The notes under the pieces were generated by a model. It was not told the DNA's origin. It ran no database searches and saw nothing but the letters and a program-made list of their open reading frames with translations. The translations under genes were made by a program, and so were the position numbers. A stretch of DNA of 64,000 nucleotides from a virus, in IMG/VR virus record IMGVR_UViG_3300009104_002192, positions 62,001-126,000 of that record; one strand, written 5' to 3'. Shown piece by piece: positions 44,701-51,558 of this stretch. Numbering within the stretch: position 1 is the first letter of the stretch; each line of letters opens with the position of its first letter.

Positions 44701-47700
44701 TATGCTGGAGAGATGAGACAGAGAGAAGGTAAAATGGGCGCTATAGTTACTGGACTAGGCATAGGACCGGGCGCAAAGGATGAGGTGATGGACAAATTAA
44801 AGAAGGCGAGCTCGGTTGAAGAGGTGACAAAAATCATAAAAGACGCGGATGGAGAAGTCTCAGATAAACAAAAAGTCACTCTAGAGCAACTTGAAGGCGA
44901 AATACAAGAACATAAAGCTCAGAAAAAAGTCTTAGAAGAAATTACGGCCATTTATAATCGGAAAAAGGCTACCGCTGCCGCCGCCGCGGCTGAAGAAGAA
45001 GAAAAACTGAAAGTAGAAAGAAAAGCTCTAGAAAAGGAAGCAAGCGGTAAGATCGGCCAAGCTCTAGAGCTAAAAACTCCCGAAGCGAAAAGAGCATTCA
45101 ATAAAGAGATTAGAAATATGGATTGGAAAAAGCTTTCTGAGCTAAATACATATTTCGATGAACAGGAAGCAGGCGTTTTACACGCACTGTATCCGGGCTC
45201 GAAGGACCTAGAGGAAGCTTTATCTCCTACAGGAGGCTTACTCGGAGAAGGGAGTGCGGCTAAGAGGAAAACAGTCAAAGAGATGATGGCGGAGAGAACA
45301 AGGCAAGCCGCAGGAAGAACTGCGAATTTATTTGGAGATAATATATTTAGTTACGATGCAGAACTTCAAAAGGCTGGCTTTAAGGAAAGATATACAAATC
45401 CAATGCTTCCCGGACAGAATAATGCTTTTAAAAATGCAAAAATAGATGACCCGTTTCAAATCCGCGCTGGAGCAGAAGTCACTTTCATGGATGACAAGGG
45501 TATTATAGAAAGCATTAGAGACAGATACGCTACAATTGGAGTTGGCGCTCAAGAGGCTAAAGCCCTTACGCAAGACGTGGCCAAGAAAGTTATTAAGGGG
45601 AGATTGGAAGCCTTCAAACTATTTAAAAATTCAGACTTAAGTTATAGTCAATATATAGTTAAGTTAGCGGGAGCTGAACTGGAAATGTTTAGAACAGATG
45701 CTGCATCCGGGAAAATAAGCCAAGCAGACTTAGCCGGTAAGTTAAAGGCTCAAGTAGATAAAGAGTTAGGAGAAGGGTTAAATGTCGATCATTTATTCGC
45801 TCAGTACTTGCACGCCAACATGTCCATGAATAAGAAAGACTATGATAATTTAGCTCGCACAGTTGCAGAGTCAATGGCTTCAGGATTGATGGGACATAAA
45901 GGCGGTGGAATTCATTCTGCTCAATTAGTTCAAGATAAGAGTAAAAAAATCGTAGACCGTGTGAAGGGCCTTGAATTAGGTAAAAGTCAAACAACGGCTT
46001 ATACTAATGCTCTAGGAACATTCGAAACATTCCAAATGAATTTTAACCTAGGCTTAGGGGGCAGAGCACAGATGCTTGCTGCTTTAAATACGAAACTTCA
46101 ATCTGCTCTTCAGAACACTAGGGGAACAGATGGCGAGATAGAAAAAGCTTACGATGAATACATAGAAGCTTTAACTACTGGCTTAAGGCCTCAAGATAAA
46201 ATTATGGAACGTAAGGGCATAATGGATTCTACGGGTAAGAAGGTGGGGAGAGATCAGATAAAAACTTTAGATTCGAAAGTTGAAAGTATAGTAAACAAAT
46301 ACGAAGGTCAGGCCGCGGCTGGCCTGATAACAGAGGAAGGCCGGACAACTCTACAAAATGCTGAAAGCATACTTGAGGCTACAAAGCTAGCTAACGAAAA
46401 AGACTTAGTCTCTACGGCCGCTATGACCACCGCAAGAAAGAATTTTTTAGACGCCTTACTTAAGCATGGATCAGATCAGACGGCGGTTGCTGATGCTTAT
46501 AGGAATTACGCCGCGTCTGTGGCCGCTAAATTTAAACCGCAAGATTTAACCGGTATTAGCGCACAAGTTACGGGGCAATTTGGTCAAGAAATGATGGGAC
46601 CAGACGCAGGCACTTTTGGCGCAACCTCGCAAGCTATAACCGAGAAGTATAATAAGGCGTTCGGGAAGGGACAAATATCGAAAGCAGCAGTACCAAGATT
46701 AGCAAAAGCCGAAGGGGCGCTCAAAGCTGCTGAAAGTAAAGCTAAAGCAGGAGTCTTAACTGCGGAACAATTAACGGGCGCTTATTTGAAATTTCTAAAT
46801 ACTCTCAATTCTGAAACTAATAAGCTTACTGAGGTTCAAGCGGCTTATGAGAAATATACAGCGAGCTTAGGTGAGAAAAAGGGCGGGAAGGATTTGGTCA
46901 CAAGCAGAACCAAAGTCCTTGAGGCTACGAGAAAAGGCGCCACAAGAGGCGGTCAAGCTGGATTAGTTGAGGAAGTCGAGTCAATAACCAAAGCCAATCA
47001 GAGACTTTTCAATAGAGGAAAATTAACCGGTGAAAGCTTAGAAGCTTTAAATAAAGCAGAAAGTCAGTATCATAATGCTCAAACCAATTGGGCAAACGGT
47101 TTATCGAGCACTGCGGCGTTGATGGCTGCAGCATCTAAGAATCTTCAAGCGGCTGTCGCTTCCGGCAACACTGGTAAAATAAAAAAAGCATTAAATGAAT
47201 ACATATCGAAATTAGATACAGAGCTTAAGCCTCAAGACTATCTTGAAAAAGCTGGTAAATTCATTCAAAAAAATCAAAACAAAGTAGGAAAAGGTAATAG
47301 AGAAGACTTCGCTAAGGATTTGAAAAAAACATCAGACAAGTACGAAAAGTTAGTTGATGAAGGGTTATTGACCGAGCAGGATGGTCAAATTATTTCTCAA
47401 GCTTTAGCAGACTTTGGCGCAGCTCAACAAAACTTCAAAGACGGTTTGATTTCTCAATCGCAACTTTTGAAAAGTGCTGAAAATCAATTATCAAAAATCT
47501 CTGGCACAAGCGGAAGCGCTGAAATCAAAAAAGCCATGAAAGACTATATGAAGGCGTCAACTGAGCCTATCGACGCCTTGTCCACCTTACAAGAGACCGG
47601 CAAAGATCTGGGGTCCTTGGGCGGGGGGATACTGGGTAAAGATCTGGGCAAATTCAAAAAGCAACTTCAAGGCATAAACCAGTCTTACAACGACTCGGTC

Positions 47701-49953
47701 AATGATGGTACCCTTACTAGACAAAACGCTAAGACTTTAAAGAAGGCAGCTAAAGACTTCGCTCTCTCTGAATATGAATTTGGTAAAGAGATGAGAGGTT
47801 CAGCGGATCACATTAGCGCAGCTAAATCTCTGCTTGAGAAGCATTTAAAAGTAGGCAGCAAAAAAACAGAGCAGTCTTTGAAAAAGTATTTAAAAGCTAT
47901 TGATGGAGCCACGACCCCTTTAGATGTAAAGCAGTTTAATATAGGTCAAATCACAAAATTTGCAGAACAATTAACTAAGGCGGAAAGAAGAAAATTCCGC
48001 AGAAGCTTAAATGGAAAAGATTTCAAAGAGATAAGAGCTTCTAGGGAGCGTGGAGAAATATCAAGAAAGGAAGAGAAAGATATATCAAGTAAGCTGGGTG
48101 AAATCAAAAAGTTAGAAGCCGAGGGCGCCCCTCTTGAAGAAATAAGAAAAGCTTGGGACGATTACTACAAATTGAGAGGAAGGGCATATGATTCAGAGAC
48201 TGAATTTATAAAAGGTCTGGCAAATTTTTATAGATTGAGCGGTCAAGGCGACATTAAAGAGGTAATGGACACCACTAGAAGGGGTATTGTGAATCAATCT
48301 AGAGGAGACTTCTCTGACCTTGATGAGGCCCAAGGGTTCAATCAGAACTTAATCGACTATCAAAACGAATTAAGGACTATAGCTGCAGAAAGAGGAGCAA
48401 CCGAAAACGATCTTAAAGATGCCCTTAAGGCTGAAGCCGAATATCAAAAAATGATTATTGACTTTAACAAAGGCAAGATCCAGTCTAAAGATAGGATAGC
48501 TGGTGCTGACGCAGCACTAAAGGCTAAGAGAGCAGCAGGGAAGGACACGGCGGACGATTTCCTTGACGCTATGCAGGCAAGATTTTCATACGGCAAAAGA
48601 GAGGCGATTCAAGCTATACAAGACACTGTGTTAAATATGATCGATACTTTTGAAAGCGAATTAAATGACGCTTTATTTAACGCTATTTCGGGAGCTAAAG
48701 ACGCCAAAGAAGCCTTTAAAGACATGGCTGACGCCATGCTTGATGAAATAACTAGAATGAGTATAGAAGCGACCACTAGGGCTGTTATAGGAAGCTTAGG
48801 GATACCGGGTATGGCAAGGGGTGGATTGGTAACGGGTGGATCAGGAGTTAAAGATGATGTTCCTAGGCTGTTACAGGGGGGAGAATTCGTAATAAAGAAA
48901 GATTCTGTGGATAAGTTTGGACCGGGATTATTTAAAGCTCTAAATGAACAAAATGTTGCCCAGTTTAGTGAGGGGGGGGTTGCTAGCTCTTTAGAGACCC
49001 CTTTGCAACGAAGTATGAGGAGTAAGGGTATTGGAATAGGGATGGAGAAGGTGGAGCATGTCCCTGATCCTCAAGGAGGACTAAGTAGTATTTCTGACAC
49101 TAAAGGCGGAGGCTCTGGATTTACCTTGAGAAACGCTTTTGTTTTCGATGACGATAAAAGGCCTACGGGTGGGGTTCTTGAAGTAGATTCAAGGTTAAGT
49201 AGAAGAGCTTTAATGGATCCAGATAACCCGAGGAATAAAGTAAGGATGGATAAAGAAAAAGCTTTGGTAGATTATACGGAACAAAGAATGCAAGACTGGG
49301 AAGATTATCAAGAGGCTATGCAAGATTATTATGATAAAAGAAAAAATCGGTGGAGAATGGCTGGGTGGAATATAGCTATGCAATTAGGCTTAAATTATAT
49401 GAAAGGCGATAGGGGTGGTGCTAAAAATAAGGGAGAGGGTCGCTTGCATGGAGCATGGGACTGGGTTAATGATAAAATAAATAAAAAGGACAATGAACCT
49501 TTCCCGGGTGGACAACAGCCGCAAAGAAGAGCTCAAGGAGGCTTTATTCCGTTTGCAAACGGAGGTCTTAGCTCTGATAAAATACCAGCTATGTTAACCG
49601 CTGGTGAATATATAATGAGTAGAGAGTCCGTAGAGAAATATGGTATCGACACAATGCGTAAGTTAAACCAAGGACAAGTAGGGGGGTATGCTAAAGGAGG
49701 TTTAGTAAATGAAGGAGGTCCGTCTAGTAGTGGAGCGAGTGGTTTATCTGGCTCTGTAGCAGGAACTAATAACGTTAACATTACAGTAAATGTTGATAGC
49801 ACGGGCAAGGCTGATAGTCAGTTATCTTCTCAGGGGAGTGCGGCTTCCGAATCCGAGCAATCTAAGAATATGGCTAGGCAAATAGAAACAGCAGTTGTGG
49901 GGGTGTTGTTACAACAGCAGAAACAAGGCGGTATGCTTAGAAAAACTAGGTAA
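35743..49953 (+). CDS. Giant tail tape measure protein with nuclease-like insertions
   Basis: A 4736-residue protein. Residues about 60-370 match the phage tail tape measure (TP901/PhageMin_Tail) core, for example GLMYSVQRALVSVTKSAIEV and ELARQGLSMEETLRRTKDAM. Hydrophobic segments lie near 430-446 and 1894-1926 (GAMFGPWGAAAGAVVGATMG). Motifs GG-x-[IV]-P-[NS]-F occur at 552, 1147, 1259 and 1331, and AGSIPNF at 871. Between them are two PD-(D/E)XK-like segments: E785, D818, D839-x-K841 and E1080, D1099, E1118-x-K1120. Residues about 3400-4270 contain roughly eight diverged helical repeats of 100-120 residues. Two GG...GEFVIKK / GG...GEYIMSR segments (4360, 4599) close it, as in many tape measure proteins. 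At about 0.15 nm per residue the tail would be near 700 nm. Confidence 0.93.
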   Translation: MAESASVRVRAELDSRPAEKTLARFVKKAESVDVRLSLKDKNFTQPLGRITGAADEFNKSLAASNARVVAFAASAGLMYSVQRALVSVTKSAIEVEAALADINVILGASSTNLAKFGDQLFKIAGQTGQAFQTVTVAATELARQGLSMEETLRRTKDAMILTRLAGMDAASAVDALTASINSFNKAAITSTEIVNKMATVDAAFAVSTNDLADALKRVGSSAIDAGVSFDQLMAMTTSVQQITARGGAVIGNSLKSIFTRIQRTEVLDQLQMLGVAVRDMKGNTLPAIQIMTQLAKTIDSLSSAQKANITELMGGVFQINVVKAALGDLGKEYSIYQNALKVSTDATDAATKRNEKLNETLSALVNKTFQNVKKAGAEIGKLTIAPALEGVLDKVNSALEKFDPKDSESTGNKIARGILEGIGNFIKGPGLIIGLAVIGKLLQQFGKFASDSFKEFFNINEAAKKRLAMEKFINQELSHNEDLTQAILSGELKVADAEKIILKGLEARVLQQEKLNRLIKEASYGLSRRGAHAALVDPTEGTYAVKPPKRSGGHVPNFSQIDIQALVKEELTSASYAKSGTKAVIDTLPGLGLHVRNTEESISYAPGMRSPFINPPIDSPEGRTHREKSIRQTGIDPYQLSSSSGLPGFAKANKKKPTPKIKDLRSSNKSKGVLLPEFGRNDTNLTFQSSLAQVFPDTKSLERQKWAEKGFTGFKMTGVKAARLREKSSASFDTLLDSNFDPAIQGLGSSIVGTNKGKLPKKTTGKFSDYFDKKAWPQTKGRIFEAALNYVAVNMSAKAQMNNRLAEIKNLTGGETWDFPDIKNQLASLYKIQPAGNWDAKSNIDQGTQASIIKKTLNTKYQGKTIPNKSAGSIPNFSLGQKVMGINTIQAKNAIERFRSGEISQAQGLVTQINSSRSLSSAEKSTLKEEINAIRRQKKNAKNPKGLTIDGTNLGSMLVPRVGSSQGTGLAKPKIDKDNTLLRQYLSKNYQAKTGLNFDKLPEEAKKKVISSTKASFPVLAPSRGNNVNIVDDVATAIEKETRSFVASMKGGSEAKKANVLNNLSTHQSSISSAAGAVFESGIKSAFDLEIGKTNDRFDVSTSAGLKEAFPIETPYGEFKIDDNSPLRQDMAAKILRQKIQMGIASGGHVPNFASPQSLTTPPPPYTREETERLIKLWTSGKANRFDPNDLWESMPRNRRGPEVDPITGLPVSLKSPTHSARLQRGYQGNPAFGFGLSPWSGGAVEPRVNPRTGLPYAGGFIPSFSKKDTNRMRESKQAGVPYSQTYLSFVDTSKYAGPVIGNRKDEPTYQALIKAVRSHPDPKNAGMAAGGYIPSFADAADAPAPLPIKKMNLDDLGSEPLKRVKTLESKLKGFVARLEKMNETTGGLSPEVNEAVEEAKGALSFVQKTGKKLGELGGKIQELEDELKPLETDLDEANLSIQGSNTHLEGLRGELEQFKAELGQTEDGVTLAREDLKASNNAISSLPNLEDGYKNLKTKEEEKLQELRAAEQAAGKQERKNLVNKRAVIQGDFDEEGMRHGQPDRVGYTKSVLGELGANAGQAGGRSSIKTLTEGVGASKTGQLDLKAQDALAITLQKQRNAAIMGQHDEAQKIEDEFRLTHKISEKHTHTQDALDKVFQKNLDAGTTIGNKAEEEAALWDKTTQAKKAEYETAKDKTKLAEGEYKEAKRLKGLRGKREKALDKATRAEEKAADQVTLTNRKISEGNQERDKQKRKQKDINNKIDKVNKELDDEVKAQAAKTKEVEEGVDKAKKVNDSTGKVEKGLQKEAEGRKNQSFGAGSYNPWSQQGKRYKSLKVAAGGDTDALAALGLTQGQAQGELAGAKEQRQQAIQGKAMLASMALPMVTSMAAQHFEEGTEEGARGKAGAEAIGQAGSMAAMGAMFGPWGAAAGAVVGATMGIIDVLGKWEDKTYEFNTAAETAEEKLTKFNNASQTYLKSLTEFNEVMTSTSGEIDGNKADKFRKNLSEALLSIPSEYRFQLSKAQGNVERIQEIFAEIQADLQRDANTRRAQADLATEIEERIPRGKGKMFKGKESDSDQKKVFEMIKSTLDMSRFYGEEGEKLGAKLRNASKKIASDFSGFKAVLKEAGADAKTLELLDDMLEGGASNITLLGDEFENFGSDAALASRAGDNLTSSILAYRRRMEAVKEEQDRWNSIMDESKERVKRLASVLLDRLKFIDNMRNQRAAHARGMAMTEIKGRQQVAQPFIDNIQKVDLGASVQRADMQNKQVNSLEKLNSSIKIGLIGTINDKFEKLTTSTERITENASEDQNLTNNELQKQNKTLTGYRDALIKAVTSASGGGDTFHEIAASMKEIIKKAEVTGSARAALESDLLAVVEKGNHDLALMSDAHKNELETQRLSAQYQKETAINTKQMAQLGTIGGMMAGPDFSKINKVFEDAALSSFRANSDQEGSRSSLNILDLLRNFAGTSGAALPASMRANAVEGVKSNLSTKVARIRSGMESTGQMTPELQEELDQLNNNLDEIAETKVAAQLKDVPTHLQTIADKISSLTDKTVNEASMEQAVAAALTSVMGGSSKHIVDPLVRIESILNFQRGINEIKQVQNNVADALKAQQQLAGNIETSMSEVGSMAIDLAKNVPDSILDATVGMNIKQIRGLIDNEGQGFTQDAEGLAKQKGALQKLMNVVIKLDGTITRGKVFDTDWGLNSPDLVAEREDAKIIGGNTSAISRTGQGSMLHKQIVDLKANQEKFESDTRSGKYDEAFNEGMNLTKISALKRHMYGAGPISDVIRITKEHLRMNKEFGFKGPGEGPRVDHQLIEKFINKLVTSSASLKGDEKLDFGAVWGLLREADQEWVNQKGPRYGMAFNQSDGGNLTNQKKVVNAALLALATYAENQKSGASIDHSGSWSDQSGRRKTVREEVRNQMNATMQGLQQRADDPLQTGRKHQVLPTFDQLTGEGGLLDKQLVKNQEVESAQAEMRRLMAQLTKRSTAEQVNMMRDRYAGEMRQREGKMGAIVTGLGIGPGAKDEVMDKLKKASSVEEVTKIIKDADGEVSDKQKVTLEQLEGEIQEHKAQKKVLEEITAIYNRKKATAAAAAAEEEEKLKVERKALEKEASGKIGQALELKTPEAKRAFNKEIRNMDWKKLSELNTYFDEQEAGVLHALYPGSKDLEEALSPTGGLLGEGSAAKRKTVKEMMAERTRQAAGRTANLFGDNIFSYDAELQKAGFKERYTNPMLPGQNNAFKNAKIDDPFQIRAGAEVTFMDDKGIIESIRDRYATIGVGAQEAKALTQDVAKKVIKGRLEAFKLFKNSDLSYSQYIVKLAGAELEMFRTDAASGKISQADLAGKLKAQVDKELGEGLNVDHLFAQYLHANMSMNKKDYDNLARTVAESMASGLMGHKGGGIHSAQLVQDKSKKIVDRVKGLELGKSQTTAYTNALGTFETFQMNFNLGLGGRAQMLAALNTKLQSALQNTRGTDGEIEKAYDEYIEALTTGLRPQDKIMERKGIMDSTGKKVGRDQIKTLDSKVESIVNKYEGQAAAGLITEEGRTTLQNAESILEATKLANEKDLVSTAAMTTARKNFLDALLKHGSDQTAVADAYRNYAASVAAKFKPQDLTGISAQVTGQFGQEMMGPDAGTFGATSQAITEKYNKAFGKGQISKAAVPRLAKAEGALKAAESKAKAGVLTAEQLTGAYLKFLNTLNSETNKLTEVQAAYEKYTASLGEKKGGKDLVTSRTKVLEATRKGATRGGQAGLVEEVESITKANQRLFNRGKLTGESLEALNKAESQYHNAQTNWANGLSSTAALMAAASKNLQAAVASGNTGKIKKALNEYISKLDTELKPQDYLEKAGKFIQKNQNKVGKGNREDFAKDLKKTSDKYEKLVDEGLLTEQDGQIISQALADFGAAQQNFKDGLISQSQLLKSAENQLSKISGTSGSAEIKKAMKDYMKASTEPIDALSTLQETGKDLGSLGGGILGKDLGKFKKQLQGINQSYNDSVNDGTLTRQNAKTLKKAAKDFALSEYEFGKEMRGSADHISAAKSLLEKHLKVGSKKTEQSLKKYLKAIDGATTPLDVKQFNIGQITKFAEQLTKAERRKFRRSLNGKDFKEIRASRERGEISRKEEKDISSKLGEIKKLEAEGAPLEEIRKAWDDYYKLRGRAYDSETEFIKGLANFYRLSGQGDIKEVMDTTRRGIVNQSRGDFSDLDEAQGFNQNLIDYQNELRTIAAERGATENDLKDALKAEAEYQKMIIDFNKGKIQSKDRIAGADAALKAKRAAGKDTADDFLDAMQARFSYGKREAIQAIQDTVLNMIDTFESELNDALFNAISGAKDAKEAFKDMADAMLDEITRMSIEATTRAVIGSLGIPGMARGGLVTGGSGVKDDVPRLLQGGEFVIKKDSVDKFGPGLFKALNEQNVAQFSEGGVASSLETPLQRSMRSKGIGIGMEKVEHVPDPQGGLSSISDTKGGGSGFTLRNAFVFDDDKRPTGGVLEVDSRLSRRALMDPDNPRNKVRMDKEKALVDYTEQRMQDWEDYQEAMQDYYDKRKNRWRMAGWNIAMQLGLNYMKGDRGGAKNKGEGRLHGAWDWVNDKINKKDNEPFPGGQQPQRRAQGGFIPFANGGLSSDKIPAMLTAGEYIMSRESVEKYGIDTMRKLNQGQVGGYAKGGLVNEGGPSSSGASGLSGSVAGTNNVNITVNVDSTGKADSQLSSQGSAASESEQSKNMARQIETAVVGVLLQQQKQGGMLRKTR

Positions 49954-50791
49954 GTTTATTCTTTAATTCTTGAAGCTCTTTATCTATAGTCATCAAAGCT
50001 TGATTAAGTATAGCTTCATTTTTATTTATATCATCTCTAAGTAAGGGTAAATTTAGATTAGGAGTAAAGTCTGTTAAAATTCTATATTGTGCATTAATTT
50101 TATTATCTTTAAGGTAATTTGTTTCAAGTATTAATTCCCACTTAGTCGTTGAGACTTTTCCATTCTGAGTGTTAGGGGGTAGTGGGTGATTTAAAACTAT
50201 AACAGTGCCTTTTTCAGAATATAATAAATTAGCTATGGACCTATCTTCGATTGTCCTTTTGTCAAGCATGTTGAAATTCACCTCTACTTCGGCTTTTCCA
50301 AAGACTTGTTTAGTTTCCGGAGCTTCTATATATATTCCATGGGTATCCACTTCTATATTAAGGATTCCTCCATTCTTATCAACTTCTGTGACTTTAAGTT
50401 GAGTGGGGATGTCTACGTCATTGACTAAATCTTTTTTAGAGAGTCCTCCTTGAAGGGTAAGGATTTCCCCCTTTTTGAAGTCGGCGCCCTTTTTCTTGAT
50501 AGATATTTCTGAGACTTCGTACTCTTTGAATGTAAGCCTGATAGAGTCGTTCAAGCCGAGCTTAAGCCCTGTATTCTCGTGAATAAAGATTTTATCATTT
50601 TCGACCCTCTCGAAGTCTTTGATATAAAAGAAGTTTTCTTTATTTACTATTTTGTAAAAATTATCATCCTCGTCAAAAACAATAAAGCTTCCCTCTATTA
50701 AAGCCCCCCAATCCGCTTGGGAAGAAGCAATAACTTTATTAGTGTCTTTTAAAATAGAAGCCGTATATCCGAAATGTTTCCTTGTTGCCAT
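49946..50791 (-). CDS. Virion protein with GxGY-type beta modules, end of the tail-tip operon
   Basis: The 281-residue product is beta-rich. It contains EISIKKKGADFKKGEILTLQ and KVTEVDKNGGILNIEVDTHG, a module also seen in the neighbouring 50804-51556 product. A C-terminal coiled coil (ILNQALMTIDKELQELKNKL) could trimerise it. Its stop overlaps the tape measure stop by eight bases, tail to tail. A GTGTAAA element lies upstream on the same strand. It is probably a tail-tip fibre or side-fibre protein, by inference from position after J. Confidence 0.6.
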   Translation of the reverse strand: MATRKHFGYTASILKDTNKVIASSQADWGALIEGSFIVFDEDDNFYKIVNKENFFYIKDFERVENDKIFIHENTGLKLGLNDSIRLTFKEYEVSEISIKKKGADFKKGEILTLQGGLSKKDLVNDVDIPTQLKVTEVDKNGGILNIEVDTHGIYIEAPETKQVFGKAEVEVNFNMLDKRTIEDRSIANLLYSEKGTVIVLNHPLPPNTQNGKVSTTKWELILETNYLKDNKINAQYRILTDFTPNLNLPLLRDDINKNEAILNQALMTIDKELQELKNKLT

Positions 50792-50803
50792 AACCTTGTA
50801 TAT

Positions 50804-51556
50804 TTAATTTACACTATTTGGTGGTAGATTTATGTTATTTTCGGGCAAAGCTGCGATAAGAATTGCCTGTTCCCCGCCTTCTTCATCTGGCGCCGAAACC
50901 GTAATTTTGGGTCGAAATACGTAAGAACTCCCCACTTGGGTAACTTTTACACTTTTTATAGATCCATCTTCTACCTCTGCTTCTGCTTCCATATTGAACC
51001 CTTTCTTTAAGGGGTGTCCGTTTGGCCCCTCTATTTCTATTGTCGGTGGGGAACTGTATCCTTTTCCGGGGTTGTCTATATAAACTTCAAATACGTTATC
51101 ATAAACATTAAAATTATTTATATCTTTAGTTTTTTTGAACTCGAAGTTCCTGACAAGATCTGGAATATCTCTTAAGTATTGTTTAATTTTTGCTATTCTT
51201 TTCTTACATAAAGAACAATCTTCCTGCTCTAACAACTTAATTATCTCTATATCTAGTTTTTGTAAAAGTTTTAATCGAGAGCTTTTTAGTTTTTGTATTT
51301 TTTGCTCTATGAGGTGGGATTCTATTTTCACTTTACCTGTTTCTGGGTTATAGTAATCACCGAACGTCGCCAAGTCATCTTCCGTGTCGTTAAACCATAG
51401 GGTCTTGTGAACTGACTCTTGAGAAAATTCTTTAAAGGATAGGCATTGTCTTACCGCTTCCTCTCTCTGAGTGCTAAAAGGAAAAGAGTAAGTAAGCTTC
51501 TCTCCAGATTTTAATACAAAAATTAATATATTATGATTGTCTCTATTTTCGTTCAT
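50804..51556 (-). CDS. Tail-tip accessory protein with GxGY beta module
   Basis: A 250-residue protein encoded two bases after the J gene stop. The N-terminal half is charged and helical, with a CSLCKKR pair of cysteines. The C-terminal part has DNPGKGYSSPPTIEIEGPNG, then a VKVTQVGSSYVFRPKITVSA strand block, a repeated beta module common in phage fibres. The next gene has a related module. It may assemble on or attach to the J protein, or form a short side fibre. No named family is claimed. Confidence 0.6.
   Translation of the reverse strand: MNENRDNHNILIFVLKSGEKLTYSFPFSTQREEAVRQCLSFKEFSQESVHKTLWFNDTEDDLATFGDYYNPETGKVKIESHLIEQKIQKLKSSRLKLLQKLDIEIIKLLEQEDCSLCKKRIAKIKQYLRDIPDLVRNFEFKKTKDINNFNVYDNVFEVYIDNPGKGYSSPPTIEIEGPNGHPLKKGFNMEAEAEVEDGSIKSVKVTQVGSSYVFRPKITVSAPDEEGGEQAILIAALPENNINLPPNSVN
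50808..50814 (-). promoter_or_regulatory. GTGTAAA element (minus strand) before the last tail-tip gene
   Basis: Read on the minus strand, AATAGTGTAAATTAAATATAC leads to AAGGTT and the start codon ending at 50791. It overlaps the 3' end of the 50804-51556 gene. Confidence 0.45.
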
Positions 51557-51558
51557 AA

